64,000 bases of DNA from a bacterium (GCA_022839105.1 JALHDH010000002.1:1-64000); one strand, 5' to 3'. Shown: positions 11,189 to 19,614, counted from the first letter of the stretch. Notes: generated by a model from the letters alone, not told the origin. Program-made: numbers and translations.

Positions 11189-11638
11189 TCAACCCTGGAG
11201 GCCGACCCCTCTTCCGGAGCGGGGGACCCGGGCCGCGGTGCGGGCCTTCTTCTGGTCCTTGAGGGTCTTGACGTAGGCGGTCAGAACCTCCGAGACCTTC
11301 TTCTGCTGAGCACTGGTCAGGTCGAAGAGTTCGCGGATCGATGCCCGGAGTTCCTTGTCAAGAACCTTCTCGGACTTGAAGGTCTCCAGCCTCTCCAGGA
11401 GATCCTTCACGGGTATCTTCTCGGGGGCGTAGCCAGCAACCAGGAGGGTGTGGTCCACGTCGGCTTCGAGCGCTCGGGCGACTTCCAGCACCTTGTCCTT
11501 GCGGGGGACGTAGCCGTCCCTCTCGATCAAGGTCACGTAACTGGGATCGATGCTGGCCAGTTCGGCCAGCTTGCGACGCGTCAGCCCACGGGCCTTTCTC
11601 TTGTCTTTCACGTAGTTGGCCCAGGCCTGATTCCTCAT
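11189..11638 (-). CDS. XRE-family helix-turn-helix transcriptional regulator
   Basis: A 149-residue DNA-binding protein. The HTH occupies residues 7-68, with KRKARGLTRRKLAELASI followed by DPSYVTLIERDGYVPRKDKV, matching the XRE/Cro fold. The C-terminal half is charged and helical (FDLTSAQQKKVSEVLTAYVK), possibly for dimerisation, with no recognisable ligand domain. It has an excellent sigma-70-like promoter on the minus strand (11703-11675). An AGGAGG lies 12 bases before the ATG, a long spacer. It faces the pentose phosphate operon convergently and the glycosyltransferase gene divergently. Its targets are unknown. Confidence 0.88.
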   Translation of the reverse strand: MRNQAWANYVKDKRKARGLTRRKLAELASIDPSYVTLIERDGYVPRKDKVLEVARALEADVDHTLLVAGYAPEKIPVKDLLERLETFKSEKVLDKELRASIRELFDLTSAQQKKVSEVLTAYVKTLKDQKKARTAARVPRSGRGVGLQG

Positions 11639-11674
11639 CTACATGCCGATCCTCCTTTTCCGACTCACCCGGGA

Positions 11675-11703
11675 ATTATACCAGAGGGAAGAATTTTCCA
11701 CAA
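11675..11703 (-). promoter_or_regulatory. Sigma-70-type promoter of the XRE regulator
   Basis: On the minus strand, TTGTGG (11703-11698) and a perfect TATAAT (11680-11675) are separated by exactly 17 bases. The -10 ends 36 bases before the ATG of the regulator. It is the clearest consensus promoter noticed in the window and sits in a locally AT-rich patch. Confidence 0.7.
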
Positions 11704-11858
11704 TCCGAGGTTCGCAAAGCCTCCATTTCCCTCCGCCTGCCGCTCAAAACCCCTGGAATCGGGCTTTTCAGGAGGTCTGCAGATGCGAGGGCGCGGGCTT
11801 TCCCGTCGGAGTTCCAGGAAGATCCTGTTTCGAGAGGGGTCCTGGCTTCGATCCGGGA

Positions 11859-12629
11859 ATGGGCGCCCCGAGGTATGCCGTGATCCATGTCGTCTTGACC
11901 GTCCGGGACCAGCGCGAAGAGGTCATTGGCCTTCTGGAAGACCTGGGGGCCCTGGACCCGGGAGCGCGTCTGCTGGTGATCGACGACGGGTCTTCGGATG
12001 GGACGCCGGAGGTGGTCGCGGGCCACCCTGGATTGGGGGACCGGTTGGGCCTGATTCAGCATGTGCGCAGGCACGGTTCCGGCCAGGCGCTGATGGTAGG
12101 CCTGCGTCGGGTGATTTCCGGCGCGAGCCCGGGAGACCTGGTCTTGACCCTGCCTCCCGGGAGCGCCCCTGACCTGGACTCCCTTCGAGGCGTCCTCCGA
12201 CTTCTGGAACAGGGAATGGATGTGGTGGTGGGCTCGCGCCGGGGCTCGGGCGGTTCGGGCTCCGGGCGGGGAGGCTGGCAGGCCTTCTGGGAAGCTCTTT
12301 TGACAGGGGTCTTGCGCCTGCTCCTTCCCCTGCCCGGCATCCTCGATTCCACCCCAGGGCTTCGGGGGTATCGGCTTTCGGCCCTGGAACGGGCCTTCGG
12401 GTTGCATGGCCGGAACCTGGTCACCTTCTCGGGAGGGGCCGGCCAGGTCGAACTCTTGATCCGCCTGGCCCGGATGGGAGCCCGGATGGCCGAGACCCCC
12501 TGGGGCGAGGAGCCTGGAGCCAAGGCCTCTTCCGGTGAGGGCTTCTCGCTGGCGGAGCTGGCGGAGTATGCCCGGATGATCCTGGCCCTGGCCTGGCCCG
12601 GGCGGGGCTCCGCCGGGGCCCGCGGCTGA
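11859..12629 (+). CDS. Family 2 glycosyltransferase-like protein
   Basis: A 256-residue GT-A fold protein resembling dolichol-phosphate-mannose-synthase-like family 2 glycosyltransferases. The N-terminal strand AVIHVVLTVRDQREEVIGLL and the nucleotide-binding VIDDGSSDGTPEVV are clear. The second acidic motif, normally DxD, is replaced by a TLPPGSAPDLDSL segment, so metal-dependent catalysis is doubtful. A later VVVGSRRGS corresponds to the usual GSRF region. There are no obvious C-terminal membrane helices beyond a hydrophobic stretch near residue 145. The start at ATG 11859 is a best guess with a weak ribosome site; the open frame extends left without homology. Donor and acceptor are unknown. 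Confidence 0.7.
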   Translation: MGAPRYAVIHVVLTVRDQREEVIGLLEDLGALDPGARLLVIDDGSSDGTPEVVAGHPGLGDRLGLIQHVRRHGSGQALMVGLRRVISGASPGDLVLTLPPGSAPDLDSLRGVLRLLEQGMDVVVGSRRGSGGSGSGRGGWQAFWEALLTGVLRLLLPLPGILDSTPGLRGYRLSALERAFGLHGRNLVTFSGGAGQVELLIRLARMGARMAETPWGEEPGAKASSGEGFSLAELAEYARMILALAWPGRGSAGARG

Positions 12630-12678
12630 GCCTCGTCGGAAGCGGGTCGGGATCGGCCCTTCGGAGGGTGGGGGGCTC

Positions 12679-13347
12679 TCAGTCGGCCCGAGGGCTCGTG
12701 GCTTTTTCGTCCCCCGGGCAGCGGCGGATCAATCCGCGCATGACCCCGCTGATGCGCACCTCGGAAAGGGACATCTGCTGGTCGGGATGCTCGGGATGGG
12801 CCGCCTTCAGGCAGATCTTTCCGCCCTGGGCATCCACGAAGACCCTCTTGAGCGCTCCCCCCGAGGCTGAAGGGATGTGGACCGCGGCGATCTCGCCCGG
12901 TTGGGGATCCTGGCCGGGGCGAAGGAGGACCAGGTCTCCCGGGCAGATGCCGGCACCGACCAGGGAGTCCCCCTCCACCTCCACCAGATAGTCTCCGACC
13001 TCCCACTCCAGGAGTTCGTCCAGGCTGACCACCACCCGGCTGCTGGCCTGGGGCGCGCGTCCGATGGCGCCCGCCGGGATCCGGCCCAGGACCGGCAGAC
13101 CCTCCAGCAGGTAGCGGACTCCCCTGGGCGTGAGTCGGATGAACCTCTGTCGGCCTCGGACTCCGCCTTCGACGTGCAGGTACCCCTTGATCTGAAGGGC
13201 TCGCAGGGCGGGTGTGACGCTGGACTCGCCGGCCAGCCCCATCTCCTGCGCCAGCACGGCTGCGGAGGGCACCATTCCATCCTTCTGGTGTCGGGCGATC
13301 AGGCGCAACAAGGCATCCTGTCTTCGCGGCAGGGCATCCTCGCTCAA
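12679..13347 (-). CDS. lexA: LexA-family SOS repressor
   Basis: A self-cleaving repressor of the DNA-damage response, 222 residues. The N-terminal winged-helix domain (residues 8-80) recognises DNA. The cleavage site Ala92-Gly93 lies in RIPAGAIG. The latent protease has Ser128 (VEGDSLVGAGICPGD) and Lys167 (GGALKRVF), the catalytic pair of LexA/S24 proteins. The start TTG at 13347-13345 has AGAGGGG upstream. It is immediately downstream (23 nt) of a macro-domain gene on the same strand, so the two probably share a transcript. No operator could be identified by eye. Confidence 0.88.
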   Translation of the reverse strand: MSEDALPRRQDALLRLIARHQKDGMVPSAAVLAQEMGLAGESSVTPALRALQIKGYLHVEGGVRGRQRFIRLTPRGVRYLLEGLPVLGRIPAGAIGRAPQASSRVVVSLDELLEWEVGDYLVEVEGDSLVGAGICPGDLVLLRPGQDPQPGEIAAVHIPSASGGALKRVFVDAQGGKICLKAAHPEHPDQQMSLSEVRISGVMRGLIRRCPGDEKATSPRAD

Positions 13348-13370
13348 GGTTCTTCCCCTCTGCTTCTTGT

Positions 13371-13934
13371 TCAGTCGGGCCCGGACCGGTCGGGTTCGAG
13401 CAGTTGTCGGTAGGCCTGGGTCGATTCCGGGTCGTAGGTGCAGAACACCACCTCGGCCGGCGCCTGGTGTCTCATCAGGAATTCCTGGACCGCGTGGACG
13501 GCCAAGGGGGCGGCCTCGGAGATGGGGTAGCCATGGACCCCGGTGGAGATCCCCGGGAAGGCCACGGTCCGGCAGCCGTGCTCGAGCGCCAACTTCAGGC
13601 ATTCGCAATAGCACGAAGCCAGAGCCTCGGCATCCTGTGGACCGCGGTACACCGGGCCCACGGTGTGGAAGACCCGGCGGGCAGGCAGCCTGCCCGCCCG
13701 GGTCGCCATCGCCTGGCCCGTGGGCAGCGGACCAGAGCGGGCCACCCAGGCCTGGCATTCCGCCAGGATGGTCGGCCCACCGGCGCGATGGATGGCGCCG
13801 TCCACGCCCCCACCCCCTCTCAGGGCGGGATTGGCGGCGTTGACCACGGCGTCCACCTCCAGGGTGGTGAGGTCCGCGCGGACCACGCACATGGCACATC
13901 CGTTCTCCAGGGTCCGTCGTGCGACTTCCTGCAT
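13371..13934 (-). CDS. Macro domain protein (probable O-acetyl-ADP-ribose deacetylase / ADP-ribose hydrolase)
   Basis: A 187-residue single macro domain of the YmdB/MacroD type, binding ADP-ribose and usually hydrolysing O-acetyl-ADP-ribose or mono-ADP-ribosyl-glutamate. The hallmarks are VDAVVNAANPALRGGGGVDGAIHRAGG (split as VVNAANPALRGGGGVDGAI and the following residues), FHTVGPVYRG and FPGISTGVHGYPISEAA with the phosphate-binding GISTGVHGYP loop. ATG at 13934 with AAGGGAAGG upstream is chosen over a longer frame without a ribosome site. It precedes lexA in an apparent bicistron, hinting at a DNA-damage link. Another ADP-ribose enzyme, an ARH fusion, is at 49987. Confidence 0.88.
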   Translation of the reverse strand: MQEVARRTLENGCAMCVVRADLTTLEVDAVVNAANPALRGGGGVDGAIHRAGGPTILAECQAWVARSGPLPTGQAMATRAGRLPARRVFHTVGPVYRGPQDAEALASCYCECLKLALEHGCRTVAFPGISTGVHGYPISEAAPLAVHAVQEFLMRHQAPAEVVFCTYDPESTQAYRQLLEPDRSGPD

Positions 13935-14071
13935 CCTTCCCTTCCACACGAGCCCTCTCTGGAAAACCTCTTCTTCGCCCGGGATTCGATTCCCTTGGCG
14001 AAATATCACGAGTCGCGGGGGCTCGCGGATCTTCGGCCAGGAACCCGCCGGGTCGAAGAGAAGCCCCAGGC

Positions 14072-14950
14072 GTGAGCGACGAGGCCCGAATCACCTTCCT
14101 CTTCGCGGCCTGGCGGCGCTTTGTCGGCCTGGTCCGACTGGAACAGACCGTTTTCGCCCTGCCCTTTGCCTGGATCGGGATGCTCCTGGCGGAAGGCGCC
14201 CTGCCTGATTGGAGGGTGGCCTTCTGGGTCACCATGGCGATGGTGGGCGCGAGGACTGCGGGGATGGCCCTCAATCGGCTCATCGACCGCGAGATCGATG
14301 CCCGCAATCCGCGCACCTGCCAGCGCGATCTTCCGGCCGGCCGGGTCTCGGTCCGCGGGGTCCGGCTCCTGGCAGCCTTCTCGCTTGGGCTCCTGGTGCT
14401 CTCGGCCGGGTTCCTGAACCCCCTGTGCCTGGCCCTCTCACCGGTCGCGGTCGGCCTCTTGCTGCTCTATTCCTACCTCAAGCGCTTGACCTGGGCCTGC
14501 CATGTGGGCCTGGGCCTGGTGCAGGCCTGCGCCCCCATCGGGGGCTGGCTTGCCGTGAGCGGTCGATTCGAGTTGCCTGCCCTGCTCCTGGGTCTGGGCA
14601 TCCTGCTCTGGGTGGGAGGCTTCGATATCCTGTACGCCTGCCAGGACCTTGAGCATGATCGCGCCGTCGGGCTGCATTCGTTGCCTGCCCGACTGGGGGC
14701 GCGTCGCGCCTTCACGGTCGCTCGTGGCTTCCATGCCGGCTCGTTGGGGACCCTGGCGATGGCGGGTTCGCTGCTGGGACTGGGCTGGCCCTGGGCCTTG
14801 AGCCTGGGAATGGTGGGGGTCCTGCTGGTCTGGGAACACTCGCTCCTGTCCCCGGAGGATCTGTCCCGGATGCAGCAGGCCTTCTTCACCTGCAATGCCG
14901 GGATCAGCCTGACCTTGCTGGCCGGAGCCCTCCTGGAGGTCTGCTGCTGA
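14072..14950 (+). CDS. mqnP: UbiA-family polyprenyltransferase, probably MqnP of the futalosine menaquinone pathway
   Basis: An integral membrane prenyltransferase of 292 residues attaching a polyprenyl chain to an aromatic acid. Two acidic substrate-binding motifs are present: NRLIDREIDARNPRT near residue 70 and DILYACQDLEHD near residue 190. Several hydrophobic helices span the protein. It starts at GTG 14072 after a 137-bp region shared with the divergent macro-domain gene. Its position ahead of mqnA, mqnC and menG strongly suggests the menaquinone enzyme rather than ubiquinone UbiA. The chain length used cannot be read from the sequence. Confidence 0.87.
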   Translation: MSDEARITFLFAAWRRFVGLVRLEQTVFALPFAWIGMLLAEGALPDWRVAFWVTMAMVGARTAGMALNRLIDREIDARNPRTCQRDLPAGRVSVRGVRLLAAFSLGLLVLSAGFLNPLCLALSPVAVGLLLLYSYLKRLTWACHVGLGLVQACAPIGGWLAVSGRFELPALLLGLGILLWVGGFDILYACQDLEHDRAVGLHSLPARLGARRAFTVARGFHAGSLGTLAMAGSLLGLGWPWALSLGMVGVLLVWEHSLLSPEDLSRMQQAFFTCNAGISLTLLAGALLEVCC

Positions 14951-15007
14951 ACCGGCGCGTGTCGGAACGGGCAGGACTTGCCGGCAGGGACTGGAACCCA
15001 AGGGCCC

Positions 15008-15835
15008 GTGAGCGCCGTCCCCTTGGCCGTCGACGAGATCGAGGCCCTCCTGGAGGAGGGCTCGCTTCTGGAGTTGGGCGCTCGGGTGGGGAGCCCCCGG
15101 CTCTTCACCCGGGCCGGTTACCGCGAGGATGGGGCCGTGTTGCTGGCCGATCAGGGCCGGATCTGGAACCCCGTGCCGGGAGGGGGAATTCCTCGGGAAC
15201 TGCACCTCCTGGAACCCACCGAGTCCCGGGTTCGCGATTTGAAGGCGCTCCATCCCGGTCTCTGGATCCATGCGGGCTGGCCTGGGGCCGGGGATCTTCC
15301 CGACCTGGAACGCCTGGTCCGGGTCGGGGTCGAGAGCTTCTCGATCCATTGCGGACCGTCGGGCTCGGGTGAAGACCCCCGGTGGGATCTGCTGGAGCCC
15401 GGCGCCCCCCTGGTGATCTGCGCCACCTATGGCCCGACCAGCACGCCCCGGGAACTGGCCCGGCGCCTGGAGGGGTTCCGCACGGTTCGCGCCCTGAAGT
15501 GCCTGGCCTGGTTGCCGGAGTCTCCGGGCGAGGGGGTGCACCGGGCCGAGGCGACCGATGGCCTCCTGGATGCCCGGCTCCTGGCCGTGAGCCGACTGGT
15601 GCTTCCCGCCGGGGTGCGCGTCCGGGCCTCCTGGGCGGCCTTCGGATGGAAGATGGCCCAGTTCCTGCTGGCCTGTGGTGCCGACGAGGTGGCCGGTTGG
15701 GGCCTGGAAGAAGAGAGGGCATGGGGAGGGGCGCTGGCCTTGCCCTGCCCGGTCGGCGCGCGGGAGGCCCGGGCCGGGGTGGCCGAAGCCTCGCGCCAGC
15801 CCGTGGAGGTGCGCGGATGCGCCTGGGAGTCCTGA
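15008..15835 (+). CDS. MqnE/MqnC-like TIM-barrel protein lacking the radical-SAM cysteines
   Basis: A 275-residue protein resembling the C-terminal two thirds of menaquinone-pathway radical SAM enzymes. LVLPAGVRVRASWAAFGWK followed by MAQFLLACGADEVAGWG parallels the conserved segment of MqnE/MqnC before their C-terminus. However, the N-terminal region where the CxxxCxxC cluster motif should lie reads RLFTRAGYREDGAVLLADQG, without such a motif. It should therefore not bind the SAM iron-sulfur cluster. The start is GTG 15008 (TTG at 14978 is possible). It overlaps mqnA by 19 nt. It may be a scaffold or pseudoenzyme partner of MqnC, or a decayed aminofutalosine synthase; the sequence does not decide. 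Confidence 0.6.
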   Translation: MSAVPLAVDEIEALLEEGSLLELGARVGSPRLFTRAGYREDGAVLLADQGRIWNPVPGGGIPRELHLLEPTESRVRDLKALHPGLWIHAGWPGAGDLPDLERLVRVGVESFSIHCGPSGSGEDPRWDLLEPGAPLVICATYGPTSTPRELARRLEGFRTVRALKCLAWLPESPGEGVHRAEATDGLLDARLLAVSRLVLPAGVRVRASWAAFGWKMAQFLLACGADEVAGWGLEEERAWGGALALPCPVGAREARAGVAEASRQPVEVRGCAWES

Positions 15836-16599
15836 AGTCCGTCAACGGGTTGCCGGTGACCCTCGGCCTGGAGTGCCGGGCCATCCCCTTTTCCGGCGAG
15901 ATCCTTCCCGGCGAGCCCTCCTGGTTGAACCACCAGGCCCGTCAGGGCCTTTTGGACCTGACCCCCGTCTCGGCCGCCGAGGTGGCGGCCGCCCCTGGGG
16001 CCTATCACATCGTTCCTGGGTTCTGCGTGGCCTCCAGGGGGGTGGTCCAGAGCGTGCGCCTCTTCTCGAGGGTGCCCCCCGAGGAGCTTCGCGGCCGGCC
16101 GGTCGCCATCACCTCGGTCAGCGCCACCTCCCGGATCCTGGTCCAGGTCCTGCTGGCCGGGATCCGACCCGTCCCGCTCGAGGGGGAGCCCCGACTCGAC
16201 GAGGGGCTCCCCGCCGTCCTGCTGATCGGCGACCGGGCCCTGGGTGAGGTCTCCGGAGCGCGGCACGTGACGGATCTGGGCGAACTCTGGACCAGGACCA
16301 CGGGTCTCCCCATGGTCTTCGCCCTGTGGGTGGCCACGCGGGCGGAGGTGGCCCCCGTGGCTCTCGAACTGCTGGAACGCTCACGAGCCTGGGGCCAGGC
16401 CCATCGCGCCCGGCTCCTGACCGAGGCCTCCCGGCGCACCGGTCTGTCTCCTGAGAGGATGGAATCCTATTTTTCGGGGCTGCACCATCGCCTGGATGCC
16501 GAATCGGTCGCCGGGCTGCGGGAGTTCTATCGACGTGCCGGGCTTCTGGGGCTCCTGCCGCCGGGAAGCGAGGCCCTGCTGGCCGGGGTGGCGGCATGA
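15817..16599 (+). CDS. mqnA: Chorismate dehydratase MqnA family
   Basis: MqnA dehydrates chorismate to 3-enolpyruvoyl-benzoate, the first committed step of futalosine-type menaquinone synthesis. The 260-residue protein has a periplasmic-binding-protein-like fold. Typical features are RLGVLKSVNGLPVTLGLE, LLDLTPVSAAEVAAAPGAY and VVQSVRLFSRVPPEELRG, the last of these the region in which MqnA/MqnD proteins bind the carboxylated ring. ATG at 15817 has GGAGGT eight bases upstream. The 3' end overlaps mqnC by ATGA. MqnD is related, but the neighbourhood and start of the protein fit MqnA better. Confidence 0.84.
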   Translation: MRLGVLKSVNGLPVTLGLECRAIPFSGEILPGEPSWLNHQARQGLLDLTPVSAAEVAAAPGAYHIVPGFCVASRGVVQSVRLFSRVPPEELRGRPVAITSVSATSRILVQVLLAGIRPVPLEGEPRLDEGLPAVLLIGDRALGEVSGARHVTDLGELWTRTTGLPMVFALWVATRAEVAPVALELLERSRAWGQAHRARLLTEASRRTGLSPERMESYFSGLHHRLDAESVAGLREFYRRAGLLGLLPPGSEALLAGVAA

Positions 16600-17675
16600 G
16601 CCGCTCGCTGGAAGGCGCCTGGGAATCCCTGGCGCAGGGGAGGCGCCTGAGGCCCGAGGAGGGGGTGGCCCTGCTGGGAGAGCCGGACCTCTTCCGCCTG
16701 GGCGCCGCCGCCGATCAGGTCCGTCGTCGCCTGCATCCGGAGGGTTACGTCACCTTCATCCGGGACCGGATCCTCAACTACACCAACGTCTGCATCACGG
16801 GCTGCAGGTTCTGCGCCTTCCATCGCCCTCCCGGGCATCCCGAGGCCTTCGTCCGCTCCCTGGAGGAGATCTTCCCCCGGATCGACGCGATGGAGAAGGT
16901 GGGCGGGACCACCCTCTTCCTGCAGGGAGGGCACAACCCGGAACTGGGGATCGCCTTCTACGAGGACCTCTTCGCGGCGGTGAAGTCCCGCTATCCTCAT
17001 CTGTACCTGCACTCCCTGGCTGCCTCCGAGGTCGACCATATCGCCACCACCTCCGGCCTCTCGCTGGAGGAGACCTTGTTGCGCCTGCGACGGGCGGGGC
17101 TGGATTCGCTTCCCGGGGGAGGCGCGGAGTTGCTGGTGGACGAGATCCGTCTTCGCGTCTCGCCCAGGAAGATCTCCTCCGAGCGCTGGTTGGAGGTCCA
17201 TCAGACCGCCCATCGTCTGGGGATCGAGTCGACGGCCACCATGGTCTTCGGTTTCGGCGAGACGCCCGAGCAGCGCATCGAGCACCTGGAGCGCCTGCGG
17301 AGCCTCCAGGACCGGACGGGAGGCTTCCGCTCCTTCACCCATTGGAGCCTCTCGACCCGGGGGACCGGGCTGGCGGCCACCCTCCCCCCGGGGGGCGTGG
17401 AGTACCTTCGGGTCCTGGCCGTAGCCCGGCTCTATCTGGACAATTTTCGACACCTCCACTCGGGCTGGGTCACCGAGGGCGCCCGCCTGGCCCAGGTGGC
17501 CCTGGACTTCGGGGCGGACGACCTGGGAAGCCTCCTGATGGAGGAGATGGTCCTGGCCGCCACCGGTGTGGGCTATCGTTACGATTCCGAGGAATTCGTC
17601 CGCCTGATCCGCGGAGCCGGTCGGATTCCGGCGGTGAGGAACTCCCGTTACGAGATTCTGGAGGTCCTCGCGTGA
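16596..17675 (+). CDS. mqnC: Cyclic dehypoxanthine futalosine synthase (radical SAM)
   Basis: A radical SAM enzyme that cyclises dehypoxanthine futalosine in the futalosine menaquinone pathway. It is 359 residues long with Cys66, Cys70 and Cys73 (NVCITGCRFCAF) for the 4Fe-4S cluster. Signature segments of the MqnC subfamily are present: LQGGHNPELGIAFYEDLF, GLDSLPGGGAELLVDEIR, RVSPRKISSERWLEV and HSGWVTEGARLAQVALDFGA. The start ATG overlaps the mqnA stop (ATGA) and the stop overlaps the menG start (GTGA). mqnB and a canonical mqnE were not seen in the window. Confidence 0.92.
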   Translation: MSRSLEGAWESLAQGRRLRPEEGVALLGEPDLFRLGAAADQVRRRLHPEGYVTFIRDRILNYTNVCITGCRFCAFHRPPGHPEAFVRSLEEIFPRIDAMEKVGGTTLFLQGGHNPELGIAFYEDLFAAVKSRYPHLYLHSLAASEVDHIATTSGLSLEETLLRLRRAGLDSLPGGGAELLVDEIRLRVSPRKISSERWLEVHQTAHRLGIESTATMVFGFGETPEQRIEHLERLRSLQDRTGGFRSFTHWSLSTRGTGLAATLPPGGVEYLRVLAVARLYLDNFRHLHSGWVTEGARLAQVALDFGADDLGSLLMEEMVLAATGVGYRYDSEEFVRLIRGAGRIPAVRNSRYEILEVLA

Positions 17676-18400
17676 ACCCCTCAGACCAGGGCATGCCCCC
17701 GCCTGCCGGGAAGGCCTCGCTGGTGCGCGGGATCTTTGCCCGCATCGCCGGGCGCTACGACCTGCTCAACGCCCTTCTCTCGCTCGGGCTGCACCGAACC
17801 TGGAGACGCGCCGCCGCCGCTCAACTGGATCTGGTTGCCGGCTCCACGGCCGTGGATCTGTGCTGCGGGACCGGAGAACTGACCCGGGCCCTGGCTCGCC
17901 TGGCCGGCCCCGAGAACGTGGTGGGCTTGGATTTCGTGCCCGAGATGCTGGAACGGGCCCGCTTGCGCCATCCGGGAATCCGGTTCCTGGAGGCGGATGC
18001 CCTGGCCACGGCCCTTCCCGAGGGGTCCTTCGATGGAGCCAGCGTGGCCTTCGCCCTGCGCAACGTCGAGGATGTCGAGGCCCTCTTTCGCGAGATGACC
18101 CGCCTGGTCCGTCCGGGCGGGCGGGTGGTCTCGTTGGAACTGACCCGACCGGGCGGCCTTCTGGGATGCCTGCACGGCCTGGTCCTGCGCTGGATCGTCC
18201 CCCTGGTCGGGGGGATGCTCTCCGGCCAGGGAGGCGCCTATCGCTATCTGGCCCGATCGATCGCCGAATTCCTGCCGGTGGAGGAGGTGGCCCGCCGCAT
18301 GGAGCGGGCCGGTCTGGAGGAGATCCGAATCCTGCCCCTGACCGGGGGGATCGTGACCCTGCATGTCGGTCGCAGGCCGACCCGTCCCTCTGATGAGTGA
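17672..18400 (+). CDS. menG: Demethylmenaquinone methyltransferase (UbiE/MenG family)
   Basis: A SAM-dependent C-methyltransferase carrying out the last step of menaquinone synthesis. It is 242 residues long. GIFARIAGRYDLLNALLSLG is the family N-terminus, VDLCCGTGELT the SAM-binding motif I, VVGLDFVPEMLERA motif II, and ALRNVEDVEALFREMTRLV follows. The start GTG 17672 overlaps the mqnC stop as GTGA, with GGAGGT upstream. It overlaps anmK by 8 nt at the 3' end, so anmK is in the same operon. Confidence 0.93.
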   Translation: MNPSDQGMPPPAGKASLVRGIFARIAGRYDLLNALLSLGLHRTWRRAAAAQLDLVAGSTAVDLCCGTGELTRALARLAGPENVVGLDFVPEMLERARLRHPGIRFLEADALATALPEGSFDGASVAFALRNVEDVEALFREMTRLVRPGGRVVSLELTRPGGLLGCLHGLVLRWIVPLVGGMLSGQGGAYRYLARSIAEFLPVEEVARRMERAGLEEIRILPLTGGIVTLHVGRRPTRPSDE

Positions 18401-19517
18401 TCTCCTGACGCGTTACCGGGCCCTGGAGACCCCCCGGGTCGTCGGCCTGATGTCGGGAACCTCGGCCGATGCCATCGACGCCGCCCTGGTCGAGATGGGC
18501 CCCCGGCCGCGTCTGCTGGACTTCCGCTCTCACCCCCTACCTGCGGAGGTCCGTCGGAGGCTGCAGGAGGTCTTCGAGGACCGCGGTTCGCCTCGGGAGA
18601 TCCTGCGCCTGCACTGGTTGCTGGGAGAGCTTTTCGCCCGGGCGGCCCTCTCGGTGATGGAACCCGGCGCCGACCTGGTCGCCTCCCATGGTCAGACCAT
18701 CGCGCATCTCCCCCAGGCCGAGGACTTCTGCGGCGAGTCGGTGCGGGGGACCCTGCAGATCGGCGAGGGCGCGGTGATCGCCCGACGCACCGGGTGTCTG
18801 ACGGTCTGCGACTTCCGGCCGGCCGACCTGGCAGCGGGCGGACAGGGAGCCCCTCTGGTGCCCCATGCCGATGCCCTGCTCTTCCGCGACCCTCATGTGG
18901 ATCGTCTGGCCCTGAACCTGGGAGGGATGGCCAACCTGACCTGGATTCCCTCCCACGGGGAGGTCGAGGCCTGCGATACGGGGCCGGGCAACGCTCTTCT
19001 GGATGCCCTGGCCTGGCGAGCGACCGGAAGGCCCTGCGACGAAGGGGGGGGGCTGGCGGCCCGAGGTCAGGTCCTGCCCGAGATCCTGGCGGAGTTGATG
19101 GCCCACCCCTACCTGTCGCGGCCTGCGCCCAAGTCAACCGGGCGCGAAGAGTTCGGAAGGGCCCTGGCGGACCGACTCTGGGGCCGGGGGAACCCCGAGG
19201 ACCTGCTCCGGACTGCTGCCGCCTTCACGGCCGCCTCGGTCATGTTGCATGTGCAGCGATATCTGCGGGGGGAGGCCCAGATCCTGGTGGGTGGGGGAGG
19301 GGTCGAGAATCTGGTCCTGATGGTCGAGTTGAGTCGGCGGCTGCCGGAAGGGGTCCGCCTTCTGCGGATGGAGGAGGTCGGCCTTCCCGCCCAGGCCCGG
19401 GAGGCGGTGGCCTTCGCCATCCTGGGGCACGAGACGGCCCACTTCCGGCCAGCCAACGTCCCCCGGGCCACGGGCGCCTCCTGTCCGGTGGTCCTGGGCC
19501 GGATCCTGGTGCCCTGA
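18393..19517 (+). CDS. anmK: Anhydro-N-acetylmuramic acid kinase
   Basis: AnmK phosphorylates and opens 1,6-anhydro-MurNAc released from peptidoglycan, returning it to the cytoplasmic amino-sugar pool. The 374-residue protein has VVGLMSGTSADAIDAALVE at the N-terminus, SHGQTIAHLP, and the sugar-kinase block LALNLGGMANLTW followed by CDTGPGNALLDALA. ILVGGGGVENLVLM is the C-terminal nucleotide-binding segment. ATG 18393 lies inside the end of menG. Having a recycling kinase at the end of a menaquinone operon is probably only co-transcription. A hairpin follows at 19589. Confidence 0.94.
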   Translation: MSDLLTRYRALETPRVVGLMSGTSADAIDAALVEMGPRPRLLDFRSHPLPAEVRRRLQEVFEDRGSPREILRLHWLLGELFARAALSVMEPGADLVASHGQTIAHLPQAEDFCGESVRGTLQIGEGAVIARRTGCLTVCDFRPADLAAGGQGAPLVPHADALLFRDPHVDRLALNLGGMANLTWIPSHGEVEACDTGPGNALLDALAWRATGRPCDEGGGLAARGQVLPEILAELMAHPYLSRPAPKSTGREEFGRALADRLWGRGNPEDLLRTAAAFTAASVMLHVQRYLRGEAQILVGGGGVENLVLMVELSRRLPEGVRLLRMEEVGLPAQAREAVAFAILGHETAHFRPANVPRATGASCPVVLGRILVP

Positions 19518-19588
19518 GCGGGGTCGAGCGGGCGGGCCTTGCAGACCTTGCAGGGGCGATCGCCTCAACGGCCGGCTGGCGAAAGAAA

Positions 19589-19614
19589 GGCCGGGCTCCC
19601 GAGGGGACCCGGCC
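19589..19614. terminator. Hairpin between convergent anmK and zinc-ribbon gene
   Basis: GGCCGGG (19589-19595) pairs with CCCGGCC (19608-19614), and an inner TCCC/GGGA extends the stem across one unpaired base to a GAG loop. It lies in the 118-bp convergent gap and has no T-run. A bidirectional terminator is the likely role. Confidence 0.5.

Noticed and set aside
13371..14316. Extension of the lexA frame through the macro-domain gene
   Set aside because: The macro-domain motifs are clear in the competing frame; the extension is basic low-complexity sequence.
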